From Streptomyces sp. NBC_00306 (GTDB lineage: Bacteria; Actinomycetota; Actinomycetes; Streptomycetales; Streptomycetaceae), in assembly GCF_036169555.1 (NCBI RefSeq), contig NZ_CP108032.1, forward strand, positions 2,976,001 through 3,040,000: DNA of 64,000 nt, written 5' to 3'. Shown here piece by piece: positions 55,119 through 63,291 of the stretch. The first letter of the stretch is position 1, and each line of letters begins with the position of its first letter. Below the pieces are notes generated by a model that did no database searches, was not told the DNA's origin, and worked only from the letters and a program-made list of their open reading frames with translations. A program made the translations under genes and the position numbers.

Positions 55119-55766
55119 GTGAGCTTCTGGGAGTATGTGGCCACCCGGCACCAGCAGCTGCTCACGGACGCCTTTCAGCAGGCCAGCCTGGTCTTCCAGT
55201 GCATGGTCATCGCCACTCTGCTCGGCATCCTCATCGGCGCGATCACCTATCGCAGCACCTGGGCGGGAAATCTGGCGATCCTGTCCACGGCCACCGTCCT
55301 CACCGTCCCCTCACTGGCCCTGATCGGTCTGCTGATCCCGGTGGTGGGTCTCGGGGTGGCGCCCGCGGTGATCTCCCTGACCCTGTACGGGCTGCTGCCG
55401 ATCGTGCGCAACTCCGTCGTGGGGCTGCGCGGCGTGGATCCGTCGCTGGTGGACGCCGCGAAGGGCATCGGGATGTCCCGGGCCGCGCGCATGTTCCGGG
55501 TCGAGCTGCCTCTCGCCTGGCCCCCGATCCTCACCGGCATCCGTGTCTCCACACAGATGCTGATGGGCATCGCCGCGGTCGCCGCGTACGCCTCCGGGCC
55601 CGGCCTCGGCAACGAGATCTTCCGCGGCATCGCCTCGCTGGGCAGCGCCAACGCCATCAACCAGGTGCTCGCGGGCACCATCGGCATCGTCATCCTCGCG
55701 CTGCTCTTCGACGCGGCGTACGTCCTGATCGGGCGCCTGACCATCTCCAGGGGGATCCGTGACTGA
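55119..55766 (+). CDS. Glycine betaine/choline ABC importer, permease 1 (OpuCB-like)
   Basis: 215 aa, about six helices; inner-membrane-type permease of the OpuC/ProW class: MVIATLLGILIGAITYRS, GVDPSLVDAAKGIGMSRAARMFRVELPLAWPPILTGIRVSTQ (EAA loop). Start GTG 55119. First of four genes; overlaps the ATPase start by 8 bp. Confidence 0.9.
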   Translation: MSFWEYVATRHQQLLTDAFQQASLVFQCMVIATLLGILIGAITYRSTWAGNLAILSTATVLTVPSLALIGLLIPVVGLGVAPAVISLTLYGLLPIVRNSVVGLRGVDPSLVDAAKGIGMSRAARMFRVELPLAWPPILTGIRVSTQMLMGIAAVAAYASGPGLGNEIFRGIASLGSANAINQVLAGTIGIVILALLFDAAYVLIGRLTISRGIRD

Positions 55767-56976
55767 GACATCCGGCGCGGGCATCCAGCTGGAGAACCTG
55801 AGCAAGCGCTACCCCGGCAATCCGAACCCGGCCGTCGACAACGTCTCGATGGAGATCAAGCCGGGCGAGACGGTGATCCTGGTGGGGCCCTCCGGCTGCG
55901 GGAAGTCGACCACGCTGAAGATGATCAACCGGCTGATCGAGCCGTCGTCGGGCCGCATCAGGATCGGCGACGAGGACGTCACCGACATGGATCCGGTGAA
56001 GCTGCGGCGCAAGGTCGGCTACGCGATCCAGTCCTCCGGCCTCTTCCCGCACATGACCGTCGCGGAGAACATCGCGCTCGTACCGAAGATGCTCGGCTGG
56101 GCGAAGCCGAAGGTCAGAGCCCGGGTCGAGGAGATGCTCGACCTGGTCGGACTCGATCCGCGTGAGTTCCACGGCCGGTATCCGCGCCAGCTGTCCGGCG
56201 GTCAGCAGCAGCGGGTGGGCGTCGCGCGGGCGCTCGCCGCCGACCCCCCGGTACTGCTGATGGACGAGCCGTTCGGAGCGGTCGACCCGATCACCCGCGA
56301 CCATCTCCAGGACGAACTGATCCGGCTCCAGCACGAGTTGCACAAGACGATCGTGTTCGTCACCCACGACTTCGACGAGGCGATCAAGCTCGGCGACCGC
56401 ATCGCCGTGCTGCGGGAACAGTCGCACATCGCCCAGTTCGACACCCCCGAGGCGATCCTCACCAACCCGGCCGACGACTTCGTCTCCGGATTCGTGGGCG
56501 CCGGCGCGGCGCTCAAGAGGCTCAATCTGACCCGCGTACGGGATGTCGAGATCGCGGACTTCCCGACCGTGACCGTGGACGACCCCCTCCAGTCCATCTT
56601 CAACAGGCTCCGCACCGAACTGCACAACGAGCTGCTGATGCTGGACCGGCGGGGGCGTCCCTACAAGTGGCTGAGGCGCGGCGACCTGATGCGTGCCAAG
56701 GGCTCGCTGGCCCGTGCGGGGCAGTTGGTGCACGACACGGTGACCCGGGACGCGACCCTGCACGACGCGCTGGAGGCCGTGCTGACCGACTCCGGCGGGC
56801 GGGTGGCGGTGACCGGACGGCGCGGCGAGTTCATCGGTGTGGTCGACATGGAGACCCTGATGAACTCCGTGCAGGAGCTGCTGGAGGCCGACCGGCTGGC
56901 GGCCATCGAGCACCAGCACAATCTGGAGGAACTGCGCCACCACCGCACGGAACAGGAGCTGGAGGGAGGCGCATGA
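55759..56976 (+). CDS. Glycine betaine/choline ABC importer, ATPase with CBS domains
   Basis: 405 aa from GTG 55759. ABC domain: Walker A GPSGCGKST, signature LSGGQQQRVGVARAL, Walker B VLLMDEPFGAVD, switch THDFDEAIK. The C-terminus (~residues 245-390) has two CBS domains, the ionic-strength/cyclic dinucleotide sensors known in OpuA/OpuC ATPases. Tail is His-rich. Stop overlaps the next start (ATGA). Confidence 0.93.
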   Translation: MTETSGAGIQLENLSKRYPGNPNPAVDNVSMEIKPGETVILVGPSGCGKSTTLKMINRLIEPSSGRIRIGDEDVTDMDPVKLRRKVGYAIQSSGLFPHMTVAENIALVPKMLGWAKPKVRARVEEMLDLVGLDPREFHGRYPRQLSGGQQQRVGVARALAADPPVLLMDEPFGAVDPITRDHLQDELIRLQHELHKTIVFVTHDFDEAIKLGDRIAVLREQSHIAQFDTPEAILTNPADDFVSGFVGAGAALKRLNLTRVRDVEIADFPTVTVDDPLQSIFNRLRTELHNELLMLDRRGRPYKWLRRGDLMRAKGSLARAGQLVHDTVTRDATLHDALEAVLTDSGGRVAVTGRRGEFIGVVDMETLMNSVQELLEADRLAAIEHQHNLEELRHHRTEQELEGGA

Positions 56977-57806
56977 GTACCGCTCCCGAACGCCCGCCGG
57001 GCGAACACGACGTCGGGGGCCACGCCTTCCGCGACGAGGAGGAGGAGCCCACTCCCCCGCCGGCCCCGCCCTCCCGGCGTATCACCTGGCAGAAGCTGGT
57101 GTTCCTGCCGTCCGTCGTCGCCCTCGTCCTGCTGGCCACCTGGCTGTGGTACTCCAACATCCAGCTCGACGCGATCGCCGAGAACTCGCTGTCCGGCGGC
57201 AACGTCCAGCTGCGGCTGTGGCAGCACATCCAGCTGACCGCGATCTCCACCTTCTGGGTGCTCATCATCGCCATCCCGCTGGGCATCGCACTGACCCGGC
57301 GGGGCCTGACCAGGGCTGCGCCGCCTTTCGTCGTGTTCGCCAACATCGGCCAGGCGACCCCGGCGATCGGCCTGCTGGCGCTGCTGGTGATCTGGCTGGG
57401 CATCGGCGCGTCGACCGCGATCGTCGGCATGGTGATCTACGCCATCCTTCCGGTGCTCTCCAACACGGTCGCGGGCCTGCGGGCGATCGACCCCCAGCTG
57501 GTGGAGGCGTCCCGCGGTATCGGCATGTCGGGGACCGGGACCCTGCGCAAGGTCGAACTGCCGCTGGCCGTGCCGCTGATCCTGGCCGGGGTGCGCACCG
57601 CGCTCGTCCTCAACGTCGGCACGGCGACGCTGGCCACCTTCGTCGGCGGCGGCGGCCTCGGCGACCTGATCACCTCCGGCATCCAGACGCAGCGGATGCC
57701 GGTCCTCATCATCGGTTCGGTGCTCACGGTGGCGCTCGCCCTCATGGTGGACTGGCTGGCCTCGCTGGTCGAGCTGACGCTGACGCCGCGCGGACTGGAG
57801 AGCTGA
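56973..57806 (+). CDS. Glycine betaine/choline ABC importer, permease 2 (OpuCD-like)
   Basis: 277 aa from ATG 56973. A ~45-residue acidic/Pro-rich cytoplasmic start, then about six helices; EAA loop in AIDPQLVEASRGIGMSGTGTLRKVELPLAVPLILAGVRTA. It forms the permease heterodimer with the first permease. Stop TGA overlaps the next ATG. Confidence 0.9.
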   Translation: MSTAPERPPGEHDVGGHAFRDEEEEPTPPPAPPSRRITWQKLVFLPSVVALVLLATWLWYSNIQLDAIAENSLSGGNVQLRLWQHIQLTAISTFWVLIIAIPLGIALTRRGLTRAAPPFVVFANIGQATPAIGLLALLVIWLGIGASTAIVGMVIYAILPVLSNTVAGLRAIDPQLVEASRGIGMSGTGTLRKVELPLAVPLILAGVRTALVLNVGTATLATFVGGGGLGDLITSGIQTQRMPVLIIGSVLTVALALMVDWLASLVELTLTPRGLES

Positions 57807-58846
57807 TGCGGTATCCGCGGAGGTCTCCGAAGACGCGGGCGTCCGTGAGGACACGACCGTCCGTGAGGACACGACCGTCCGTGCGGACGTCGCTGACCGG
57901 CGCCGTCGCCCTCGCTCTGGTACTGGCCGGCTGCGGCCTCAAGAGCGGCTCCCCGCTGGTCGACGACGTGGTGCCGGGCTCGGTCGGCCGGGGTGAACCG
58001 CTCAAGGGCGCGTCCCTGACGGTCACGTCGAAGAACTTCAGCGAGAACATCGTCCTGGGCCAGATGATCGGCCTGATCTTCAAGGCGGCCGGCGCCGAAG
58101 TGCTGGACCGCACCAATCTGCCCGGCTCCATCAGCGCCCGCGAAGCGATCATCAACGGCGACGCGGACGCGATGTACGAGTACACGGGCACGGCCTGGAT
58201 CACCTATCTCGGCAACGAGAAGCCCATCGTGGATCCGCAGCAGCAGTGGCAGGCGGTGCGCGACGCCGACCGGCGCAACGGTGTCACCTGGCTTCCGCAG
58301 TCCCGGCTCAACAACACGTACACGCTGGCGATCAGCAAGAAGAACAACGCCAAGTACCGGCTCAGGACGCTGTCGGACGTCGCCGCGCTGTCGCAGAAGG
58401 ACCCGTCGGCGGTGACGGTCTGCGTGGAGAACGAGTTCGCTGCCCGCGAGGACGGGCTGCTGGGCATGGAGAAGGCGTACGGGATGAAGATCCCGGCGGG
58501 GAACATCCAGAAGATGGACGCCGGGATCATCTACACCCAGGTCTCCAAGTCCGACTCGTGCCTGCTGGGCGAGGCGTTCACGACCGACGGCCGGATCACG
58601 TCGCTGAACCTCGACACGCTCCAGGACAACAAGCACTTCTTCCCCAACTACAACGCCGCCCCCGTGATCCACACCGCCACGATCGAGGCGTGGCCGGCGA
58701 TCGCCGGCCTGCTGAACCCCCTGAGTGCGCGGCTGACGACGGCGATCGCCCAGGAGCTGAACGCCAAGGTCGACGTGGAGGGTGAGGACCCGCACGAGGT
58801 GGCGAAGGACTGGCTGATCGAGGAGGGGTTCATCAAGGAGGGTTAG
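57806..58846 (+). CDS. Glycine betaine/choline-binding lipoprotein (OpuAC/ProX type)
   Basis: 346 aa. Signal with a basic N-terminus made of three SVRTRP repeats (DNA: 18-bp unit from 57841), lipobox VLAGCGLKSG. The mature ProX fold: SLTVTSKNFSENIVLGQMIG, NLPGSISAREAIINGDADAMYEYTGTAW, CVENEFAAREDGLLGMEKAYGM. Captures quaternary amines for the importer; substrate preference not readable. The N-terminal repeat likely reflects slippage. Confidence 0.9.
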   Translation: MRYPRRSPKTRASVRTRPSVRTRPSVRTSLTGAVALALVLAGCGLKSGSPLVDDVVPGSVGRGEPLKGASLTVTSKNFSENIVLGQMIGLIFKAAGAEVLDRTNLPGSISAREAIINGDADAMYEYTGTAWITYLGNEKPIVDPQQQWQAVRDADRRNGVTWLPQSRLNNTYTLAISKKNNAKYRLRTLSDVAALSQKDPSAVTVCVENEFAAREDGLLGMEKAYGMKIPAGNIQKMDAGIIYTQVSKSDSCLLGEAFTTDGRITSLNLDTLQDNKHFFPNYNAAPVIHTATIEAWPAIAGLLNPLSARLTTAIAQELNAKVDVEGEDPHEVAKDWLIEEGFIKEG

Positions 58847-58876
58847 GGCCTGTTGCTCGGGCGGGGGCCCGTGGGC

Positions 58877-58911
58877 GGCCGCCGCGGCCGCCGCGGCCGC
58901 CGCGGCCGCCG
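58877..58911. repeat. Short tandem repeat creating four NotI sites
   Basis: GGCCGCCGC repeated four times with the last copy one base short, giving GCGGCCGC every 9 bp. Located between the importer operon and the ArsR-like gene. Confidence 0.8.
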
Positions 58912-58927
58912 AAACTTACCAAGCACT

Positions 58928-58978
58928 CTTTGCAAAGAAGTGCTTGCAAGCATCTTGTTGCAAAGCTACCTTTGCAAC
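58928..58978. promoter_or_regulatory. Operator cluster of TTTGCAA palindromes before the ArsR-like gene
   Basis: CTTTGCAAAG (58928-58937) and CTTGCAAG (58943-58950) are perfect palindromes, and GTTGCAAAG-CTAC-CTTTGCAAC (58957-58978) is a 9-bp inverted repeat abutting the ATG at 58979. A dimeric ArsR-type repressor would occupy these to shut its own operon. Confidence 0.75.
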
Positions 58979-59563
58979 ATGACCGAGCCCGATCCCCGCC
59001 CGATCCGCCATCTCGATCCGCGATCCCTGCGCGGTCTCGCCCACCCCCTGCGGATGCGCCTGCTCAAGACACTGCGCCACGACGGCCCCGCCACCGCCTC
59101 CCAACTGGCGGAGCGGCTGGGCGAGTCGAGCGGTGCGACCAGCTACCACCTGCGTCAGCTCGCCGCCCACGGCTTCGTCGAGGACGACCCCGAACGCGGC
59201 AAGGGCCGCGAGCGATGGTGGCGGGCGGTGGTCGAGGGCACGATGTTCGACGAGTCCCTCTACAGCGACCCCGATCCCGCGGTGCGCGGGGCGGCCGACC
59301 TCTTCATGCACGAGGTCGCCACCCACCACACCGAGGAGGTCGGCACCTGGCTGGGCACGTCGCGGGAGTGGCCGGAGGACTGGCGCCGCAGCTCCGACCT
59401 CAGCGACTTCACCCTCCGCCTCACGCCCGCGCAGGCGAGAGAGCTCAACGACAAGCTGCACGCGGTCATCGAGAGCTACCGCGATCTGGCGCCCGGCCCG
59501 GAGGCCGAGGACGCCGCTCAGGTCCGTATGCACCTGCACTCCTTCCCGCGCACCACCGCCTGA
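58979..59563 (+). CDS. ArsR/SmtB-like transcriptional regulator
   Basis: 194 aa. HTH core: RSLRGLAHPLRMRLLKTLRHDGP, ATASQLAERLGESSGATSYHLRQLAAHGFVEDD, winged part ERGKGRERWWRAV. The C-terminal ~100 residues resemble DUF-type extensions of drug/stress regulators rather than metal-binding ArsR; no Cys cluster. No ribosome binding site precedes the ATG; it directly follows the operator, so the mRNA may be leaderless. Confidence 0.88.
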   Translation: MTEPDPRPIRHLDPRSLRGLAHPLRMRLLKTLRHDGPATASQLAERLGESSGATSYHLRQLAAHGFVEDDPERGKGRERWWRAVVEGTMFDESLYSDPDPAVRGAADLFMHEVATHHTEEVGTWLGTSREWPEDWRRSSDLSDFTLRLTPAQARELNDKLHAVIESYRDLAPGPEAEDAAQVRMHLHSFPRTTA

Positions 59564-59577
59564 AAAGGACATCCGGC

Positions 59578-59760
59578 ATGCATCCCGACATACATCGGCT
59601 CCTGCACGAGGACCGGGCACGCCAACTGCGCGCCGAGGCCGTGTCGTTCGCGCTCCGTCCGGCGCCGGCAGCCCTGCGCAGCCGGCTGGGCTGGACGCTG
59701 GTCGCCTGGGGCCTGCGGCTCGTGCAGGGGGCTCCGCAACGATCCCCGCGCATCGCGTGA
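59578..59760 (+). CDS. Small protein between ArsR-like and MFS genes
   Basis: 60 aa: MHPDIHRLLHEDRARQLRAE, AVSFALRPAPAALRSRLGWT, LVAWGLRLVQGAPQRSPRIA. Amphipathic, ends overlapping the MFS start (GTGA). AAAAGGAC is 9 nt before its ATG. Such small translated linkers occur in many Streptomyces regulator-transporter operons; function unknown. Confidence 0.72.
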   Translation: MHPDIHRLLHEDRARQLRAEAVSFALRPAPAALRSRLGWTLVAWGLRLVQGAPQRSPRIA

Positions 59761-61226
59761 CCGGGCGGGGGGACACCCGGGCGGCCACCGAGAGGGAGGG
59801 AGGTCGACCACCGGGACCGGGGGGAGGCGCGGGACCCGGGGGCGGCGCGGGACGCCGGCCGCTCGCCGCCGTACTGGCCGCCAACGCCGTCTCCATCACC
59901 GGCAATTCGCTCACCCTCGTCGGCGTCCCGTGGTTCGCGCTGGAGACGACGGGCAGCCCTGCCAAGGCCGGTCTGGTCGCCTTCTGCGCCACCGTGCCGG
60001 TCGTCGTGTCCGCCCTCACCGGCGGACCGGTCATCGACCGCATCGGCCGCCGGCGGGTGAGCATCGCCTCCGACCTGATCTGCGCCCTCGCCGTCGCCGC
60101 GATCCCGCTGCTGCACTACGCCGGTGTGCTGGCCTTCTGGATGCTGTGCGCGCTGATGGCCGTCACCGGCCTCTTCCACGCACCGGGCGAGACCTCGCGC
60201 TACGTCCTCGTACCCGACCTCGCGAAAGCGGCGGGGACCCCGCTGTCCCGGGCCGCGAGCCTCTTCGACGCGGTGTCCCGCGGCGCACGCATGGCCGGTG
60301 CCGCACTCGCGGGCGCACTGATCGCGTTCACCGGCGCCGAGGCCGTCCTGCTGCTGGACGCCGCGACCTTCGGCGTATCGGCCCTGCTCATCGCCGTGGG
60401 GGTCCGCGGACTCGGCGCGGCCGAACCGCGTAAGGCATCCGCCCCTGTCTCGCTCGCGGCCTACCGCCGCGAACTGCGCGAGGGCTGCGCCTTCCTCGTC
60501 CGCCACCGGCTGCTGCTGGCCGTCATGCTGATGGTGATGCTCACCAACGGGCTGGACCAGGGCTGGAGTTCGGTGCTCCTGCCGGTCCACGCCAAGGACA
60601 ACCTCGGTGGCCCGGGCCATCTCGGGCTGCTCGTCGCCGTCTTCGCGGGCTGCGCCCTGCTCGGCGCGCTGCTGTACGGCGCGATCGGCCACCGCTTCCC
60701 CCGGCGCGCCCTGTTCACCGTGGCGTTCCTCCTCTGCGGACTGCCCCGGTTCGCAGTGGCGGCCCTGGTGGACGGTACGGCGCCACTGGCCGTGACCATG
60801 GCGATCGGCGGACTCGGGGCGGGCATGCTCAACCCGATTCTGACGACGGTCATGTACGAACGCGTGCCGGACGAACTGCGCAGCCGGGTCGCGGGCGTGA
60901 GCACGGCGGGGGTGCTGCTGACGACACCGCTCGGCGGACTGGCGGCGGGATTCGTCGTCGAGCAGTCGGGCCTGCCGGCCGCGATGCTGACGTTCGGCGC
61001 GCTCTACTTCCTCGCCACGCTCGCCCCGGCCCTCTTCCCGGCCTGGCGGGAGATGGACGCGCCGCCGCCCGAGGCACCCCGGCCCGGCCCGGCGGACGGG
61101 CAGGCCCCGGAGGATCGGCCCCGCCCGGCGGATCGGCCCCGCCCGGCAGAACAGGTCAGCAGGAAGGGACCTTCGCGCCCTTGTTCAGAGCCCGAAGCGA
61201 TTCCACGGTGCCCTTCAGAGTCGTGA
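59757..61226 (+). CDS. MFS efflux transporter
   Basis: 489 aa from GTG 59757. A Gly/Pro-rich start, then about 12 helices: AAVLAANAVSITGNSLTLVGVPWFAL, DRIGRRRVSIASDLI (motif A), ALFHAPGETSRYVLVPDLA-type loop GETSRYVLVPDLA. Similar to DHA3 drug exporters. The C-terminus (61156-61226) overlaps the S16 protease gene on the other strand by 71 bp; the last ~40 residues (Pro/Arg/Asp) are non-membrane. Controlled most likely by the ArsR-like protein. Confidence 0.85.
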   Translation: MTGRGDTRAATEREGGRPPGPGGGAGPGGGAGRRPLAAVLAANAVSITGNSLTLVGVPWFALETTGSPAKAGLVAFCATVPVVVSALTGGPVIDRIGRRRVSIASDLICALAVAAIPLLHYAGVLAFWMLCALMAVTGLFHAPGETSRYVLVPDLAKAAGTPLSRAASLFDAVSRGARMAGAALAGALIAFTGAEAVLLLDAATFGVSALLIAVGVRGLGAAEPRKASAPVSLAAYRRELREGCAFLVRHRLLLAVMLMVMLTNGLDQGWSSVLLPVHAKDNLGGPGHLGLLVAVFAGCALLGALLYGAIGHRFPRRALFTVAFLLCGLPRFAVAALVDGTAPLAVTMAIGGLGAGMLNPILTTVMYERVPDELRSRVAGVSTAGVLLTTPLGGLAAGFVVEQSGLPAAMLTFGALYFLATLAPALFPAWREMDAPPPEAPRPGPADGQAPEDRPRPADRPRPAEQVSRKGPSRPCSEPEAIPRCPSES

Positions 61227-61944
61227 CGGGGATCAGCCGCAGCCCCTTGGGCAGTTCGGCCTCGGCGTCCGAGCACTCCCCCTTCGGCACGAGGAAGACG
61301 GTCGCGCCGTCGCGCCGCGCCGCCTGCGTCTTCAGGGAGACCCCACCGACGGCGCCGACCTTGCCGTCCGCGGTGATCGTGCCCGTACCGGCGATCGTGC
61401 GCCCGCCGGTGAGGTCGCCGCCGGCACCGTCACCGTCGAGCTTGTCCACGACACCAAGGGAGAACAGCAGCCCGGCACTCGGTCCGCCGATGTCGGCGAG
61501 CTCGAGAGTGACCTTCACCTTCGCCGGGTCCTCGTCGAGATAGTCGAGCGCGGCCTGCGAGGCGGCGTCCTGCGACTTGACCATGTCCTCGAGGTTGCGG
61601 CGCTCGACCTCCTGGTCCGACTTGCCCGCGGGATAGACGGAGTCCCGGGGCATGACGGCCCGGTCGGTCCGGAACCAGCTGTCGACCACGTCCCCGAGGA
61701 AGACATCGGCGGACGGCCCGGTCGCGATGATCGTCGTCATCCGCAGCTCACCGGATGTCTTGCGGACGGGCGCCCCACTGATCGTGATGACCGGCTTGCC
61801 CTTGTCGCTCCCCAGCACGTTCGCGGTGGAGCCGGGCTGTGCGACGGCGTACGGCAGCGGTGCGAAACCCGCGGCGGCGAGGAGCGCGACGACGGGCAGG
61901 GCGCAGACGAGGACAGCGCGGTGACGCGTGAGACTGGAGAGCAC
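61156..61944 (-). CDS. Lon-like S16 serine protease (membrane/secreted, YlbL-like)
   Basis: 262 aa. N-terminal signal/anchor (AVLVCALPVVALLAAAGFAPL), then an extracytoplasmic region and the Lon proteolytic domain: catalytic Ser156 in DIGGPSAGLLFSLG and Lys205 in AVGGVSLKTQAA. ATPase and PDZ not seen; the region 61-110 may be a small substrate-binding domain. Related YlbL proteins process membrane or secreted targets. C-terminus overlaps the convergent MFS gene. Confidence 0.85.
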   Translation of the reverse strand: MLSSLTRHRAVLVCALPVVALLAAAGFAPLPYAVAQPGSTANVLGSDKGKPVITISGAPVRKTSGELRMTTIIATGPSADVFLGDVVDSWFRTDRAVMPRDSVYPAGKSDQEVERRNLEDMVKSQDAASQAALDYLDEDPAKVKVTLELADIGGPSAGLLFSLGVVDKLDGDGAGGDLTGGRTIAGTGTITADGKVGAVGGVSLKTQAARRDGATVFLVPKGECSDAEAELPKGLRLIPVTTLKGTVESLRALNKGAKVPSC

Positions 61945-62228
61945 GGCGCCAATGTATCTGGGCGCGCTTCCCCACTCCGGTCCGCACCCGGACCGCCGCG
62001 CCCGGACCGGACGGTTCCGTGAGGGCGAGCGCAGGGGGTACGCCCTTGCCGCGTCGGCGCCCGACGGGTCCGGTGCCGGCGTGAGCGCACCCTGTACGCC
62101 CGCTTCCTTCGCCTTGCCGACGCCGGGACCGGACCATGTCGGCGTCCCGACGACCCAGGCCGGTCAGCCGTCTCCCGCACCGCGTCAGCACCAGGGCCGG
62201 GCGGCCGTACGGCATCCCGGTACCCGCG
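61945..62228. other. Gene-free spacer
   Basis: 284 bp between the S16 protease start and the IclR stop. Apart from presumed promoter sequence for the protease nothing stands out. Confidence 0.4.
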
Positions 62229-62870
62229 TCAGCGCAGCGCGTCCGCCACTTCCTTCGCCGCGTCGACCACCCGCGGCCCCACTCTCTCCGGGACCGAGTC
62301 CGCGAGCATCACCACACCCACGCTCCCCTCTATCCCCGTCACCCCCACCAGCGCGGCCGCCGCCCCGCTCGCCCCGGCCTCCAGCTCGCCATGGGTGAGC
62401 GTGTACCCGGCCTCCTTGGCGCCCCCCTGGCGGGCCGCCAGGATCGCCTTGCCCGCGGCGCCCCGGTCCAGCGGGTGCCGGAACCCCGCCCGGTAGGCCA
62501 CGTGGTAGTCCGTCCAGGTCGGTTCGACGACCGCGACCGCCAGCGCCTCCGCGCCGTCGACCAGGGTGAGATGTGCGGTGGCCCCTATGTCCTCCGCCAG
62601 CGACCGCAGCGCCGGCATCGCCGCCTCCCGTACCAGCGGGTGCACCTGGCGGCCCAGGCGCAGCACGCCGAGGCCCACCCGGGCCCGGCCGCCGAGGTCG
62701 CGGCGGACGAGTGCGTGCTGTTCAAGGGTGGCGAGCAGGCGGTACACGACCGTGCGGTTGACGCCGAGCTTGTTGGACAGCTCGGTGACGGTGAGGCCGT
62801 GGTCGGTGTCGGCGAGCAGCTTGAGGACTCGTAGTCCCCGGTCGAGCGTCTGGGAGGTCTCCGCGGTCAC
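62229..62870 (-). CDS. IclR-family transcriptional regulator
   Basis: 213 aa from GTG 62870 with GGAGAGGG upstream. HTH: LRVLKLLADTDHGLTVTELSNKLGVNRTVVYRLLATLEQHALV. Effector domain: REAAMPALRSLAEDIGATAHLTLVDG, FRHPLDRGAAGKAILAARQ, GVVMLADSVPERV. No target gene adjoins; the ligand is unknown. Confidence 0.88.
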   Translation of the reverse strand: MTAETSQTLDRGLRVLKLLADTDHGLTVTELSNKLGVNRTVVYRLLATLEQHALVRRDLGGRARVGLGVLRLGRQVHPLVREAAMPALRSLAEDIGATAHLTLVDGAEALAVAVVEPTWTDYHVAYRAGFRHPLDRGAAGKAILAARQGGAKEAGYTLTHGELEAGASGAAAALVGVTGIEGSVGVVMLADSVPERVGPRVVDAAKEVADALR

Positions 62871-63291
62871 AACGCCCTCTCCTTCGGAGTGAAGTGACGG
62901 CGGCCCGCTCACGGCAACGACTGACACCGGTCCCGTCGGCGTCGCACCCAGAGGCCGCCGGCAGGCCATGGCACGCCGGCTGCGCTCCGCGGCGGCGCTG
63001 CCACGGGGCGTATGCGTTGCCGGGACAGTAGCGAGATGGTCCGCTCAGCGGAAGACCTCGTCCAGAATCCGGGCGCGCCACGGAAACCCGGCCGCACGGG
63101 GGAACCGCGGGCACGGGAGTCCCGAGGGGCCGGGCAGGGGGGCGGCCCGGGGGACAGTCAGCGCGTCAGCGCGTACGGACAGGTGCCCGAGCACGAACAG
63201 GTACCGGACCACCCGCAGGTACCCGAGCACGGACAGGTGCCGGACCACCGACAGGTGCCGGGGCACGGACGAGCACGGACAGGCACCGGCC
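62871..63291. other. Gene-free region with an 18-bp tandem repeat
   Basis: 421 bp between IclR (start) and the helicase (end). Most is plain; the part at 63179-63268 is repetitive (listed separately). One + strand frame through it encodes a QVPxHx hexapeptide repeat but has no ribosome binding site and no other protein-like features. Confidence 0.5.
63179..63268. repeat. Five-copy 18-bp tandem repeat
   Basis: Units begin ACAGGT(G/A)CC; copies 1, 3 and 5 end in CGAGCACG or GGGGCACGG-type, copies 2 and 4 in GGACCACC, so a 36-bp higher-order repeat is visible. A degenerate sixth copy follows (to about 63289). Located just after the stop of the helicase. Confidence 0.75.

Noticed and set aside
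63179..63268. Possible CRISPR array
   Set aside because: Units are directly adjacent 18-mers without unique spacers and there are no cas genes.
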